Assembly (NCBI RefSeq): GCF_003432385.1
Contig: NZ_CP031841.1
Coordinates: 496,001 to 560,000, forward strand
Reading direction: 5' to 3'
Length of the DNA: 64,000 bases
Source: Breoghania sp. L-A4
Lineage (GTDB): Bacteria > Pseudomonadota > Alphaproteobacteria > Rhizobiales > Stappiaceae
In this document: in pieces, positions 53,344 through 62,879 of the stretch
Layout of the letters: each line of letters begins with the position of its first letter
How positions within the stretch are numbered: position 1 is the stretch's first letter
Translations under genes and position numbers: made by a program
The notes under the pieces: generated by a model
The model's input: only the letters and a program-made list of their open reading frames with translations
The model's database searches: none
What the model was told of the DNA's origin: nothing

Positions 53344-54204
53344 TCAGGCGGTTGCCAGCGCCTGGGCGCCGGATGCGGTTACGATCGCCGGCCGGTAGAC
53401 GGGCTGACCGGAAGCTGGAGCGTCGGATACGGGCGCATCGGGAAGGATCAGTTCTTCCGACGCCTCGCCATACAGCTCCTTGAGAAAGTCGTTGGTCAGC
53501 GCCACCGATGGGCCGTCATAGACGATGCCGCCGTCCTTCATGGCGATGGCGCGCGGGCAGTAGCGGCGGGCGTATTCCACCTGGTGCAGGGAGACGACAA
53601 TGGTCAGGCCGTCCTCGCGGTTGATCCCGGCGAGGATTTCCATGACGCGCTTGGCGGAGGCCGGATCGAGCGAGGCGATCGGCTCGTCGGCGAGCATCAG
53701 CTTTGCGCCCTGCACGAGCGCCCGGGCGATGGCGGCGCGCTGCTTCTGGCCGCCCGACAGCGTCGAGGCGCGCTGGCGCGCCGTGTCGGCGATGCCGACG
53801 CGGGCCAGCGCCCGCATGGCGGCTTGTTTTTCCGATCCGGTGAACATGCCGAAGGTGCCGCGGAACGTGCTGATCTGTCCGAGGAAGCCGATCAGCACAT
53901 TGGTCAGCACCGACAGGCGGTTGACCAGGTTGAACTGCTGGAAGACGACGCCAATCTGCCGGCGGATCTCACGCGCTTCGCCCGACAGCCTGCCGTTGAC
54001 CTGGATCGTCTGGCCGGCGATGGAGATGGTGCCCGCGTCTCCGCGCTCCAGCCCGGCGATGTGCCGGATCAGGGTCGACTTGCCCGATCCCGACGCGCCG
54101 ATCAGAGCCACCATTTCGCCCGCCGGAATCGTCAGGGAAACATCGTTGACGGCCAGCTTGCGGCCAAAGCTCTTGGAAAGCGCATCGATCTTCACGGCGG
54201 TCAT
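53344..54204 (-). CDS. phnC: Phosphonate ABC transporter ATP-binding protein
   Basis: PhnC (286 aa). Walker [21 protein letters not shown], signature [20 protein letters not shown], Walker [22 protein letters not shown]-loop [16 protein letters not shown] 54204 has GAGGGA 7 bases upstream. The frame is open leftward from the preceding transferase gene with no stop, so a readthrough fusion is formally possible. Starts the phnCDE transporter part. Confidence 0.94.
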   Translation of the reverse strand: MTAVKIDALSKSFGRKLAVNDVSLTIPAGEMVALIGASGSGKSTLIRHIAGLERGDAGTISIAGQTIQVNGRLSGEAREIRRQIGVVFQQFNLVNRLSVLTNVLIGFLGQISTFRGTFGMFTGSEKQAAMRALARVGIADTARQRASTLSGGQKQRAAIARALVQGAKLMLADEPIASLDPASAKRVMEILAGINREDGLTIVVSLHQVEYARRYCPRAIAMKDGGIVYDGPSVALTNDFLKELYGEASEELILPDAPVSDAPASGQPVYRPAIVTASGAQALATA

Positions 54205-54307
54205 AAGCAATCCCTCGGTTGATGCTCGTGCGTACCGTGTCTGTGTTGCGCCCGTATTTCGCTTTCGTGACAGTTGGGTGACATCGGCTTTTTTTAGCCG
54301 CCGAACA

Positions 54308-54939
54308 TCATGCCCGGAGGGCGATGACTCTTCGTGACGCTCCAGAAACGCCTCGATGGGGAGGTTTCTGAAATCATCCAGCGCGGCGCGCAGGCGCGCG
54401 TGATCCCAGTTCCACCAGGCAAGCGCCTCCAGCCGGTCGGCGATGTCCGGCGAGAAGCGGCGCTTGATCGGCTTGGCGGCGACGCCGCCGACAATCGCGT
54501 AGGGCGCGACGTCCTTGCTGACGACGGCGCCGGCGGCCACCACCGCGCCGTTGCCGACGGTGACGCCCGGCAGCACGGTGGCGCCGTGGCCGATCCAGGT
54601 GTCGTGGCCGATGGTGACGCGATTGGCCCGGCGCGCGGCGAAGAAGTCGGGCTCGTTTTCGGCGTCGTCGAAATAATCGCCCGCGCGGTAGGTGAAGTGA
54701 TGCAGCGTCGCGCGCTGCATCGGGTGGTTGGTGGCGTTGAGACGCACGTGGCTGGCGATATTCGCGAACTTGCCGATATCCGCCGCCCAGACCTGGCAGT
54801 CCTGCATCAGGTAGGAATAGTCGCTGACGCTGCTCTCGGTGATCACGCAGCGCTCGGAAACCTCGGTGTAGATCCCGAGTGTCGTGGCGGTGATCTCCGC
54901 CGTCTCATGGATGAGGGGTGTTTCCGACAGCTTGCTCAT
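54308..54939 (-). CDS. Phn-operon hexapeptide-repeat transferase
   Basis: A left-handed beta-helix acetyltransferase of the phn-type (TIGR03308-like): [74 protein letters not shown]. Starts in ATGA overlap with phnL. As read, no stop occurs before phnC. Adding one G to the GGG at 54313-54315 would give a TGA at 54308-54310 and a 210-residue protein of normal length; otherwise transferase and PhnC form a 531-residue fusion. Exact end uncertain. Confidence 0.8.
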
Positions 54940-55649
54940 GCCGCGGTCTCCGAGCGCCGGGAGAAGGCGGCGACGTCGATGACCCGGTCGGCGACGACCT
55001 CGCGTACGTCGTGGTCGTGGAAGATGCCGAGTATGGCGACCCCGGCGGCCTTCTTCTCGTTGATCAGCGAGACGACGACGGCCCGGTTCTCCGCGTCCAG
55101 CGAGGCGGTCGGCTCGTCGAGCAGCAGGATGGCGTGATCGGAGATGAAGCCGCGCGCCACGTTGATGCGCTGCTGCTCGCCGCCCGAGAACGTCGCCGGG
55201 GGCAACTCCCAAAGCGCCCTGGGCACATTGAGGCGCTGGAGCAGATCTTCGGCGCGGGCGTAGGCCGTATCGCGGTTCGCGCCCTGGGTCACCAGCGGCT
55301 CGGCGACCACGTCGCGGGCGGAGACGCGCGGCACGACACGCAGGAACTGCGACACGTAGCCGATGGTCCGCGCCCGCAGCGCATGAATGGTGCGCGGGTC
55401 GGCGGAAGCGATGTCGATCAGCCCGCGGTCGTCGGTGGAGAGGATGATCTGGCCCTGGTCGGTGCCGTAGTTGCCGTAGATCATCTTCAGGATCGAGCTC
55501 TTGCCGATGCCGGAGGGGCCGCCGAGGACGACGCATTCGCCGCTGCCGAGCGAAAAGGAGACGCCGGAGACGACCGGGATCTGCATGCCGCCGCGCAAAT
55601 GCATGGTGAAGCACTTGCCGACGTCGGTGAGGATGAGACGGGCGGGCAT
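54936..55649 (-). CDS. phnL: C-P lyase complex ABC-type subunit PhnL
   Basis: PhnL (237 aa). ABC ATPase-like: Walker [21 protein letters not shown], signature [16 protein letters not shown], Walker [17 protein letters not shown], then [19 protein letters not shown]. Part of C-P lyase, needed for phosphonate breakdown in vivo. ATG 55649; phnK ends 2 bases upstream, and the stop overlaps the transferase start. Confidence 0.94.
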   Translation of the reverse strand: MPARLILTDVGKCFTMHLRGGMQIPVVSGVSFSLGSGECVVLGGPSGIGKSSILKMIYGNYGTDQGQIILSTDDRGLIDIASADPRTIHALRARTIGYVSQFLRVVPRVSARDVVAEPLVTQGANRDTAYARAEDLLQRLNVPRALWELPPATFSGGEQQRINVARGFISDHAILLLDEPTASLDAENRAVVVSLINEKKAAGVAILGIFHDHDVREVVADRVIDVAAFSRRSETAA

Positions 55650-55651
55650 GG

Positions 55652-56461
55652 TCAGACCTGCAGGATGGAGGAAACGAGAAGCTGGGTGTAGGGCTCGCGC
55701 GGATCGTCGAGAACGCGATCGGTGAGGCCCGCCTCGATGATGCGGCCCTCCTTCATCACCATCATGCGGTGCGACAGAAGGCGGGCGACGGCGAGGTCGT
55801 GGGTGACGATGACGACCGCCAGGCCGAGATCGGCCACAAGCTGGCGCAGAAGATCCAGAAGCCGCGCCTGCACCGAGACGTCGAGGCCGCCGGTGGGCTC
55901 GTCCATGAAGATCAGCCGCGGATTGGTCACCAGATTGCGGGCGATCTGCAGCCGCTGGCGCATGCCGCCGGAGAAGCTTCGCGGCGGATCGTCGATCCGG
56001 TCGGTGGTGATCTCGACGCGCTCCAGCCAGCTCATCGCTTCCTTGCGGATGTTGCCGTAGTGGCGCGCGCCCACCGCCATCAGCCGTTCGCCGACATTGG
56101 CGCCGGCGGACACGCTCATGCGCAATCCGTCGATGGGGTTCTGGTGCACGAAGCCCCAGTCGGTGCGCATCAGGATGCGGCGCTCGGCTTCCGACATGCG
56201 GTAGAGATCGCGCACGGTGCCGTCGCGCATGCGGTATTCGACGCAGCCGGCGGTGGGCGTCAGCCGGGTGGCGAGACAGTTGAGCAGCGTCGTCTTGCCC
56301 GAGCCGCTCTCGCCGACGATCGCCAGGACCTCGCCGGGCCAGAGCGCCAGGGAGGCGTCGCGGCAACCGATGCGGTCGCCGTAGAATTTGCTCAAGCCGG
56401 AGGCGCGCAACAGCGGCAGGTCGTCGATGGTCGCCGCCGGGACTTGGGACGAGGGGCTCAT
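55652..56461 (-). CDS. phnK: C-P lyase complex ABC-type subunit PhnK
   Basis: PhnK (269 aa) binds the PhnGHIJ core. Walker [21 protein letters not shown], signature [16 protein letters not shown], Walker [21 protein letters not shown], and [16 protein letters not shown]. Starts in an ATGA overlap with phnJ. Confidence 0.95.
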   Translation of the reverse strand: MSPSSQVPAATIDDLPLLRASGLSKFYGDRIGCRDASLALWPGEVLAIVGESGSGKTTLLNCLATRLTPTAGCVEYRMRDGTVRDLYRMSEAERRILMRTDWGFVHQNPIDGLRMSVSAGANVGERLMAVGARHYGNIRKEAMSWLERVEITTDRIDDPPRSFSGGMRQRLQIARNLVTNPRLIFMDEPTGGLDVSVQARLLDLLRQLVADLGLAVVIVTHDLAVARLLSHRMMVMKEGRIIEAGLTDRVLDDPREPYTQLLVSSILQV

Positions 56462-57408
56462 GCGGAGGCCTCCTTGGTATCTGTGACCGGGAAGCCGGCA
56501 ACGGCGGCCTCCCTGGGGCCATGCCCGTCGGCGCGGCGGCCCTCGCAATAGTCGGTGTCGGAGCAGACGAACATCCGCCCGCCCGCGTCATCCAGGATCA
56601 CCTCGTCGAGATAGACGCCGGTGGCGTGGCACAGGGCGCAGGGCTCCGAGAACTCCTGGATCTCGAAGGGATGATCCTCGAAATCGAGGCTGACCACGGA
56701 AGTGTGCGGCGGGATGGCGTAGATGCGTTTCTCGCGGCCCGCGCCGAAGAGCTGCAGCGCCTCGCAGTCGTTCATCTTCGGATTGTCGAACTTCGGGATC
56801 GGCGAGGGATCCATCACGTAGCGCCCGGCGACGTTGACCGGATAGGCGTAGGTGGTGGCGATGTGGCCGTGCCGGGCGATGTCCTCGTAGAGCTTGACAT
56901 GCATCAGCCCGTATTCCTCGAGCGCGTGCATCTTGCGGGTCTCGGTCTCGCGCGGCTCCAGGAAGCGCAGCGGCTCGGGGATCGGCACCTGGTAGACGAG
57001 GATCTGGCTGGCGGTGAGTTTCGCTTCCGGAATGCGGTGGCGGGTCTGGATGATCGTCGCCTCGGCCGTCGCCGTCGTGGTCTTCACCCGGGCGGTTTTC
57101 TCGAAGAAGCCGCGAATCGCCACCGCATTGGTGGTGTCGTCCGCGCCCTGGTCGATAACCTTCAGCGTATCCTCGGGGCCGAGCACCGCGGCGGTGACCT
57201 GCACGCCGCCGGTGCCCCAGCCGTAGGGCATGGGCATTTCGCGGCTGGCGAACGGCACCTGGTAGCCGGGGATCGCCACGGCTTTCAGCAGCGCGCGGCG
57301 GATCATCCGCTTGGTCTGCTCGTCGAGATAGGCGAAATTGTAGACCGGTCCGGAGGCGGTCTGTTCGGTGCCCGTCAGTCGGGTTTCTGTCTGGCTCATG
57401 TCGGTCAT
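56458..57408 (-). CDS. phnJ: Alpha-D-ribose 1-methylphosphonate 5-phosphate C-P lyase
   Basis: PhnJ (316 aa), radical SAM enzyme that breaks the C-P bond. Cys ligands C257, C260, C282 and C288 (CALCHATG, FVCSDTDYCEG). N-terminal region YNFAYLDEQTKRMIRRALLK is typical. Starts and ends in ATGA overlaps with phnI and phnK, so the subunits are coupled. Confidence 0.96.
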   Translation of the reverse strand: MTDMSQTETRLTGTEQTASGPVYNFAYLDEQTKRMIRRALLKAVAIPGYQVPFASREMPMPYGWGTGGVQVTAAVLGPEDTLKVIDQGADDTTNAVAIRGFFEKTARVKTTTATAEATIIQTRHRIPEAKLTASQILVYQVPIPEPLRFLEPRETETRKMHALEEYGLMHVKLYEDIARHGHIATTYAYPVNVAGRYVMDPSPIPKFDNPKMNDCEALQLFGAGREKRIYAIPPHTSVVSLDFEDHPFEIQEFSEPCALCHATGVYLDEVILDDAGGRMFVCSDTDYCEGRRADGHGPREAAVAGFPVTDTKEASA

Positions 57409-58517
57409 TCAGCCGCCTCCTGCGTGCCGGTCGCCTGCGTCTTCAATCGCGCGTCGTGTTCGGCGCGCATGCGCCGCACCAGATCGAGTTCCGCCTGGAA
57501 GTCGACGTAGTGCGGCAGCTTCAGGTGCTCGACGAATCCGGTCGACTGCACGTTGTCGGAATGCGAGAGCACGAATTCCTCGTCCTGCGCGGGGGCCACC
57601 CGGTCCTCGCCGAATTCGTCCGCGCGCAGCGCCCGGTCGACCAGTGACATGGCCATGGCCTTGCGCTCGGAGTGGCCGAACACCAGGCCGTAGCCGCGGG
57701 TGAACTGCGGCTGGGCCTTGGCCGATCCGGTGAACTGGGTGACCATCTGGCACTCGGTCACCTGGATGCGGCCGATGGAGACGGTGAAGCCCAGCTCCGG
57801 GATCTCGACCTCCACCTCGACCTCGCCGACGCGGATCTCGCCGACGAAGGGATGGGTGCGCGAATAGCCGCGCTGGGTGGAGTAGCCCAGCCCCAGCAGA
57901 AAACCCTCGTCGCCGCGCGCCAGCGCCTGAAGCCGCAGATCGCGATCGGCCGGAAACGACAGCGGCTCGCGCGTCAGGTCGCCGACCTCGGCGTCGGGAT
58001 CGGGCTCGCCGTCGCCCTCGATCAGGCCCTCGTGGCCGAGCAGGTCGGTGACGCGGGGAATGGCGGCCTCCGCGTCGGGCTCGGCGCGCAGCGGCTCCGG
58101 CGTATCCGTATCCTGTCCCAGCGACGGGTCGAGCAGCCGATGGGTGTAATCGAACGTCGGCCCCAGCAGTTGCCCGCCCGGCAGGTCCTTGAACGTGGCC
58201 GAGATGCGCCGTTCGGCGATCATCTTCGCGGTGTCGAGCGGCTCGGAAAAGCCAAAGCGCGGCGCTGTGGTGCGGTAGGCGCGCAGCAGGAAGATCGCCT
58301 CGATCATGTCGCCGCGCGCCTGCTTGAGGGCGAGAGCCGCAAGATCGCGGTCATACAGCGAGCCTTCCGCCATCACCCGGTCGACGGCCAGTGAGAGCTG
58401 GCTGGTGATCTGCTCCAGCGTGATATCGGGAAGGGTGCGATCGCCGCGCCGCTTGTCGGCAAGCTGGCGGTGGGCGTTGCGGATGGCGGTCTCGCCACCC
58501 TTGACGGCAACATACAT
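57405..58517 (-). CDS. phnI: C-P lyase core subunit PhnI
   Basis: PhnI (370 aa), nucleosidase that, with PhnGHL, displaces adenine of ATP by methylphosphonate. MYVAVKGGETAIRNAHRQLA start, LRAYRTTAPRFGFSEPLD, SDNVQSTGFVEHLKLPHYVD near the C terminus are family blocks. phnH stops 3 bases upstream. Confidence 0.95.
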   Translation of the reverse strand: MYVAVKGGETAIRNAHRQLADKRRGDRTLPDITLEQITSQLSLAVDRVMAEGSLYDRDLAALALKQARGDMIEAIFLLRAYRTTAPRFGFSEPLDTAKMIAERRISATFKDLPGGQLLGPTFDYTHRLLDPSLGQDTDTPEPLRAEPDAEAAIPRVTDLLGHEGLIEGDGEPDPDAEVGDLTREPLSFPADRDLRLQALARGDEGFLLGLGYSTQRGYSRTHPFVGEIRVGEVEVEVEIPELGFTVSIGRIQVTECQMVTQFTGSAKAQPQFTRGYGLVFGHSERKAMAMSLVDRALRADEFGEDRVAPAQDEEFVLSHSDNVQSTGFVEHLKLPHYVDFQAELDLVRRMRAEHDARLKTQATGTQEAAE

Positions 58518-58520
58518 GGC

Positions 58521-59132
58521 TCAGGCCTCGCCTTTTCCGATGGTGGTGGAGCGCGGCAGGGCCGCGATGGCGATGGCGCTCACGAAGATCAGGTCCACGC
58601 CTCGCGGGTATTGCGCGTGGTTGGCCGCGGCCTGTTCCCAGAAGCCGGCGGACAGGCCCTTGGGCGCGAAGGTCCGCGTACCCTTGATGCCGGGTCCGCT
58701 GAGCGTCACCGGGTCGCCGCCGGTGAGGCTCGAAAGCGGCACGATGATCGTTGTGGAGCGGTCGGGATATTCGGGCGTGCCCTGCGGGAACTGCGACAAC
58801 GCGGGCAGGTGCTTGAGATCGGCGGCGACCGCGAAGCTGGCCGCGCCCGCATCATTTGTGACCGGCGCTCCGGTCTGAAACCGCAGCCAGTCGGCGACGA
58901 CGGTTGAGCCGCCCGGGGCGGCGCTGAACAGCACCGGCGTGTCCTGATCGGCGAGCGCGCACAGAATGTCGGCGGCGAGCGGCGGCAGCGGCTTGGGTGG
59001 ATGGGTGCGGGCCGCCAGCGGCACGATCATGCCCGGGCGGGCCAGCGCATCCAGCACCGCGCGGAAGGTGGCCTGGGAATCGAAGACCGGCGCACTGAAT
59101 CCGCCGGTGAAGCTCTGGGCGGATGCGGTCAT
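58521..59132 (-). CDS. phnH: C-P lyase core subunit PhnH
   Basis: PhnH (203 aa). GFSAPVFDSQATFRAVLDAL, ARPGMIVPL and LSGPGIKGTRTFAPKGL are typical. Structural subunit of PhnGHIJ. Starts in ATGA overlap with phnG. Confidence 0.94.
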   Translation of the reverse strand: MTASAQSFTGGFSAPVFDSQATFRAVLDALARPGMIVPLAARTHPPKPLPPLAADILCALADQDTPVLFSAAPGGSTVVADWLRFQTGAPVTNDAGAASFAVAADLKHLPALSQFPQGTPEYPDRSTTIIVPLSSLTGGDPVTLSGPGIKGTRTFAPKGLSAGFWEQAAANHAQYPRGVDLIFVSAIAIAALPRSTTIGKGEA

Positions 59133-59566
59133 TCGTCTTCTCCGCGCACCATGGTGAAGAAGTTGACCTTTGTGGCCGCCGCCTCCTCGCGGGTTTGCCG
59201 GTCGGCCTCCTCAAGCGATCTGGCGAGCGGGGCGAGCAGCGCGGCTTCCACGGCCTTGCGATGTTCGGGACGCTGCCACAAGCCGTCGAAGACCGCGGCA
59301 AGTCGCGCCTTCTCCAGATCGCGGCCCAGCACGCAGGAGAAACCGACTTCGCCGCTGTCTAACCGCACGGTGGCGCGCGAGACCGTGGTTTCGCCCAGAT
59401 TGAAGGGCGCGCCGCCGCCGCCGATGCGTCCGCGCAGCATGATCATGCCGCTTTCCGGGCCGCGCAGCATTTCCGCCGCCGGCGGATCGCTCCAGGTTTC
59501 CCAGGCGCCGCGCAGGCTTTCGGTGGGTGCGCGTGCGAGCAGGGTCATCGCTTCCTGGCGGGTCAT
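59129..59566 (-). CDS. phnG: C-P lyase core subunit PhnG
   Basis: PhnG (145 aa). First gene of the operon. RQEAMTLLARAPTESLRGAW, LRGRIGGGGAPFNLGETTVS, RATVRLDSGEVGFSCVLGRD are family blocks. GAGGAG lies ~9 bases before ATG. Divergent from phnF with an operator-like palindrome in the 182-base gap. Confidence 0.94.
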   Translation of the reverse strand: MTRQEAMTLLARAPTESLRGAWETWSDPPAAEMLRGPESGMIMLRGRIGGGGAPFNLGETTVSRATVRLDSGEVGFSCVLGRDLEKARLAAVFDGLWQRPEHRKAVEAALLAPLARSLEEADRQTREEAAATKVNFFTMVRGEDE

Positions 59567-59673
59567 GGACAGGCTCCTCGAAACGGTGGTCAGGCAACCA
59601 GTGCGCCCTGCGCTCTCGCATGAGGCCGCGTCCGGGCGTATTGGTGATCTTCGTGGCTGTATGTCACACTACA

Positions 59674-59693
59674 TTGTCTAGTGATCTATACAA
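59674..59693. promoter_or_regulatory. Probable PhnF operator
   Basis: TTGTCTAG-TGAT-CTATACAA, an imperfect inverted repeat (7 of 8 pairs), lies in the AT-rich centre of the phnG-phnF gap. The TCTA/TATAGA form fits sites of HutC-type GntR regulators such as PhnF. It could repress both directions. Confidence 0.5.
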
Positions 59694-59748
59694 CCATATT
59701 TTAGAGTGCTATTCCTATCGGGCAAGCATGACGGAGCGATGACAGCAG

Positions 59749-60528
59749 ATGACGCTTTCGGGAGACGGGGAAGAGACGCCGGGCCTTCACGCCGAGCCGG
59801 CCGGGTTCGCGATGGAACGGGCGGGCGGCGTGGCGCTGTGGCGGCAGATCGCCGAGCGGCTGAAGGCGGATATCCGCGCCGGCGTCTGGGCGCAAGGATC
59901 ACGGCTGCCGGCGGAATCGGCGCTCGCCGAACGCTTCGGCGTCAACCGCCATACCCTGCGCCGGGCCGTCGCGGAGCTTGCGGCGGAAGGTCTGCTGGCG
60001 GCGCGGCAGGGCCGCGGCACCTTCGTCGAGAGCGTTCCGATCAGCTATCCGATCGCCTCGCGGACCCGGTTTTCGGAAATCATCGGGCGTCAGGCGCGCT
60101 CGCCAGGCGGCCGGCTGATTTCCTCAAGCCGCGAGACGGCAAGCCCATGGCTGGTGGAAAAGCTGCGGCTCAGGCCTGGCGAATCCGTGCACCGGCTGGA
60201 GACCCTGCGGGTTGCCGACGGGGTGCCGATCTCGCTGTCAACGAGCTGGTTTTCCGCCGAGCGCTTTCCCGACCTGGTGAGCCGCTATGCGGAAACCGGC
60301 TCGGTGACCATGGCGCTGGCCGCGCACGGACTTGAAGATTACACGCGCCAGCGCACCGACATTTCCGCCCGGCTTGCCGAGCCGGAGGAGGCGCGTTGGC
60401 TGAAGCTCGCGCCCGGCGCGCCGGTGCTGGTGAACGATATTGTCAATGTGGACGGCGAGGGCGTGCCGATCCAGGTATCGCACAGCCGCTTCGCGGCCGA
60501 ACGCATCCAGCTGACGGTGGAAAGCTGA
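59749..60528 (+). CDS. phnF: GntR/HutC-family regulator of phosphonate genes
   Basis: PhnF (259 aa). N-terminal winged helix at ~30-95 (ALWRQIAERLKADIRAGVWA, RLPAESALAERFGVNRHTLR, GRGTFVES) and C-terminal UTRA ligand domain (LVEKLRLRPGESVHRLETLR, VSHSRFAAERIQLTVES). Divergent from the phn operon and likely its repressor. Confidence 0.91.
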   Translation: MTLSGDGEETPGLHAEPAGFAMERAGGVALWRQIAERLKADIRAGVWAQGSRLPAESALAERFGVNRHTLRRAVAELAAEGLLAARQGRGTFVESVPISYPIASRTRFSEIIGRQARSPGGRLISSSRETASPWLVEKLRLRPGESVHRLETLRVADGVPISLSTSWFSAERFPDLVSRYAETGSVTMALAAHGLEDYTRQRTDISARLAEPEEARWLKLAPGAPVLVNDIVNVDGEGVPIQVSHSRFAAERIQLTVES

Positions 60529-60562
60529 CGGGCCGACCCGGCATTCTCCGCGACAAGGCGGC

Positions 60563-61099
60563 TCAGTCGGTCGGGTAGAGCGCCAGCTTGCGGGTGACGT
60601 CCTTGTAGGTCAGAACGACACGGTTGCTGGCGATCTCGGTGACTGACCAGGACGCGAGCTTGTCAAAAAGCCCCACCCAGACCTGCACGCCGGTCGCGGT
60701 ATGCGCCAGCAGCGCCTTTTTCTCACCGCCGGCGATCATCACGCCGACGAGACCGTAGTCCAGCGGCGGTGGCGGCGGCGGCGCCACCTCTTCGATTACC
60801 GGTTCGGGGGCCTGTTCGAGCGGCTCGGGCGCAACGTCTGCCACGATGTCACCGGGCATGGTGCGGCCCTCGATGAACAGCGGCCGTTCGACAATGGCGG
60901 TCAGCGTGGCGGGATCGGGCGCGTCCCAGTCCGGCAGACTGCGGTCTTCGGGCGCGGGGGATTGACTGTTCGCGGCGCTGCCGCGCAGGGGCGAAATGTC
61001 GACCTGATGCCGCAGCAGTTGGGCAAAGCCCGCGGCGGTCAGCGCCAGCAGGCCGCAGAGCGCCAGCGACGGTATGGGAGGCAGAAGGCGCGGTCGCAT
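60563..61099 (-). CDS. Type II secretion GspC/GspN-like protein
   Basis: A 178-residue protein: one N-terminal membrane span (PSLALCGLLALTAAGFAQLL), then a Pro-rich linker (APEPLEQAPEPVIEEVAPPP) and a domain LDYGLVGVMIAGGEKKALLA that resembles the GspC homology region. Short for GspC, no PDZ domain. ATG 61099 overlaps the gspM stop by one base. Position among gsp genes supports the role. Confidence 0.65.
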   Translation of the reverse strand: MRPRLLPPIPSLALCGLLALTAAGFAQLLRHQVDISPLRGSAANSQSPAPEDRSLPDWDAPDPATLTAIVERPLFIEGRTMPGDIVADVAPEPLEQAPEPVIEEVAPPPPPPLDYGLVGVMIAGGEKKALLAHTATGVQVWVGLFDKLASWSVTEIASNRVVLTYKDVTRKLALYPTD

Positions 61100-61743
61100 C
61101 ACCCGTCCTCCTCCGCGACCTTCAGCGGCACGTGGACGTCGAGCCGCAAGGACAGCGGCAGCTTCTGTCCCGGCATGCGTTCGCCGAAGATCAACTGGCG
61201 GCGCAGGTCGAGGCCGGCGATGAAGATGAACGGCTTGTGGTTCTCGAGCGCGCCGATCAGGTCGCGGACCGCGCCGATCTCGCCCTCGCACTCGATGCGC
61301 AGGCCGATGGTGCGGAATTTCTCGAACGGGCGGGCCTGCAGCGGCGAGACGCTGATGACGGAGACATTGTTGTCGCGCGCCTGGGTCTGAATGAATGCCT
61401 GCACATTCGCGGCGACGATCGACTCGCTCTGGCCGTCCCACGCCTGACCTTCCCATTCGCCGGAATCCATGGATGCGGCGGGCGCCTGACCGGAGATGAT
61501 GGCCTGGAAGCGGCCAAGATTCACCCGCGCGGTCTCGATCTGCGCGCCGAGCGCCGCATAGCTGTCGTAGGCGGGGATGGCGATGAAGAGGATCAGGCTC
61601 GCCACCAGCCCGGCAAGCAGGGCGAGCGCGGCCACGCGGCCCGGCAGCACGCCGAGGGAATGGCGCAAGGAAGGGGCATGGGACCGCAAGACCCCGAAGT
61701 CCGGAGACTCTCCTGGTCCGCGTGTCAAAGGCGCGTCAACCAT
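61099..61743 (-). CDS. gspM: Type II secretion protein GspM (subtype b)
   Basis: A 214-residue protein with an N-terminal membrane span (VAALALLAGLVASLILFIAI, ~36-55) and a PilO/GspM-like ferredoxin fold (NVQAFIQTQARDNNVSVISV, GLRIECEGEIGAVRDLIGAL). Overlaps gspL (8 bases). Assembles the inner-membrane platform with GspL. Confidence 0.75.
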   Translation of the reverse strand: MVDAPLTRGPGESPDFGVLRSHAPSLRHSLGVLPGRVAALALLAGLVASLILFIAIPAYDSYAALGAQIETARVNLGRFQAIISGQAPAASMDSGEWEGQAWDGQSESIVAANVQAFIQTQARDNNVSVISVSPLQARPFEKFRTIGLRIECEGEIGAVRDLIGALENHKPFIFIAGLDLRRQLIFGERMPGQKLPLSLRLDVHVPLKVAEEDG

Positions 61744-62805
61744 CGTTCGTCTCCAGTGTGAACGAGATGTCGAAGCGCTCGCTGCGGTCGTCAGGATTCA
61801 TGGTGACCGGGCTGACGAAGGAGACGCCGGAGAGCTGGTCAAGCGTCTCGAGCTTCTCGATCAGCGGCGCGGCGCTGTCGGCAAAGCCGCTGATCCGGCC
61901 GCTGCGCCCGCTGATCTGCATCTCGGTCAGCCAGACGCCCGAGGGCAGCGTTTCCGACAGCGCGTTCCAGACGCCGGCGAGCGACGGCGAGCGCGCCTTC
62001 TCGCGCTGCAGCAGCGCGTTGGTCTCGAATTGCGCCTCGGCATCGGCCTGCGCCTTGCGCAGCCGCAGCGCCCGGGTTTTGGCTTGCGTGACCCGCGCGT
62101 CGAGCGCCTCATAGGCCGAGGCGCGCTGCTGGTAGGCGGTGCCCGCGGCACCCAGCGCCAGCAGCACGACAGTGGCCGCGAGCCCCGCGTTGACGCGGCG
62201 CCAGAACGTTTGCCTGCGGTCGGCCGCCGTGGTCAGCTTGAGCAGCCGCAACGGCGTGGCGCCGGCGGCGGCGAGTTCGGAGATCTCAACACCCGCTTCG
62301 CCGGCGAGATTGAGGATGGTCAGGATGTGGTTGCGGCGCAGGATCACCGTCTCGACGCGCAACTGGCCGCCAGCCCTGTCCAGGATGCGCCATTTCCACA
62401 GGGCTGTATCGGGATTGAAGGGGTGGATTTCTCGACGTCCAGATCGACGATCGTGTCCAGGTTCGCCTGCGCCCCGGCCGGGTAGGAGGCGATGCGCGAG
62501 AGATAGAGATCCGCGCCCAGATGCACCGTGAGCGGTTCGCGCTCCTTGCCGGCCGCTTTCAGCCGCGTATGCAGCAGGTTCCATGAGGGCGCATCAAGCG
62601 CGGCGTGAAACGGGCCTGCGTCTCCGGCGCCCTTCGAGACGTCCACGCGCACGCCGTGCTTGGCTCCGCGAGACAGCAGCCGGCCCAGGCGCGAGGCGGC
62701 AAGCGGGGCGGCGCACTGGGCGAGCTCCCCGCGCCACCACGTCCAGAACCGGCCGGCCGCGCGCCACAAAACTGGAAAAGAGGAATTGTCGGTTAGTCGG
62801 AGCAT
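61736..62805 (-). pseudogene. gspL: Type II secretion protein GspL, one-base frameshift
   Basis: The N-terminal half (MLRLTDNSSFPVLWRAAGRF..LYLSRIASYPAGAQANLDTI) starts at 62805, but the C-terminal PilN-like half (RQTFWRRVNAGLAATVVLLA, SEFETNALL-type coiled coil, LPSGVWLTEMQISGRSGRIS) is in another frame. One more G in the run 62420-62423 (plus strand) joins them as VEKSTPFNPDTALWKW, a 356-residue protein. Likely an undercalled base. GspL recruits GspE to the membrane. Confidence 0.8.
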
Positions 62806-62879
62806 GGGCGTTGTGTTTTACTGGCGACTACGGATGCAAATCGGGCCCTTGCGTGGGGCCGGACAATGGGTTTCGGAGT

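Noticed and set aside
54936-56591. Long frame joining phnL to upstream sequence
   Set aside because: The upstream half is an out-of-frame reading of phnK; PhnL proper starts at 55649.
59651-59690. Pho box in the phnG-phnF gap
   Set aside because: CTGTATGTCACACTACATTG only loosely resembles CTGTCAT repeats; spacing and matches are poor.
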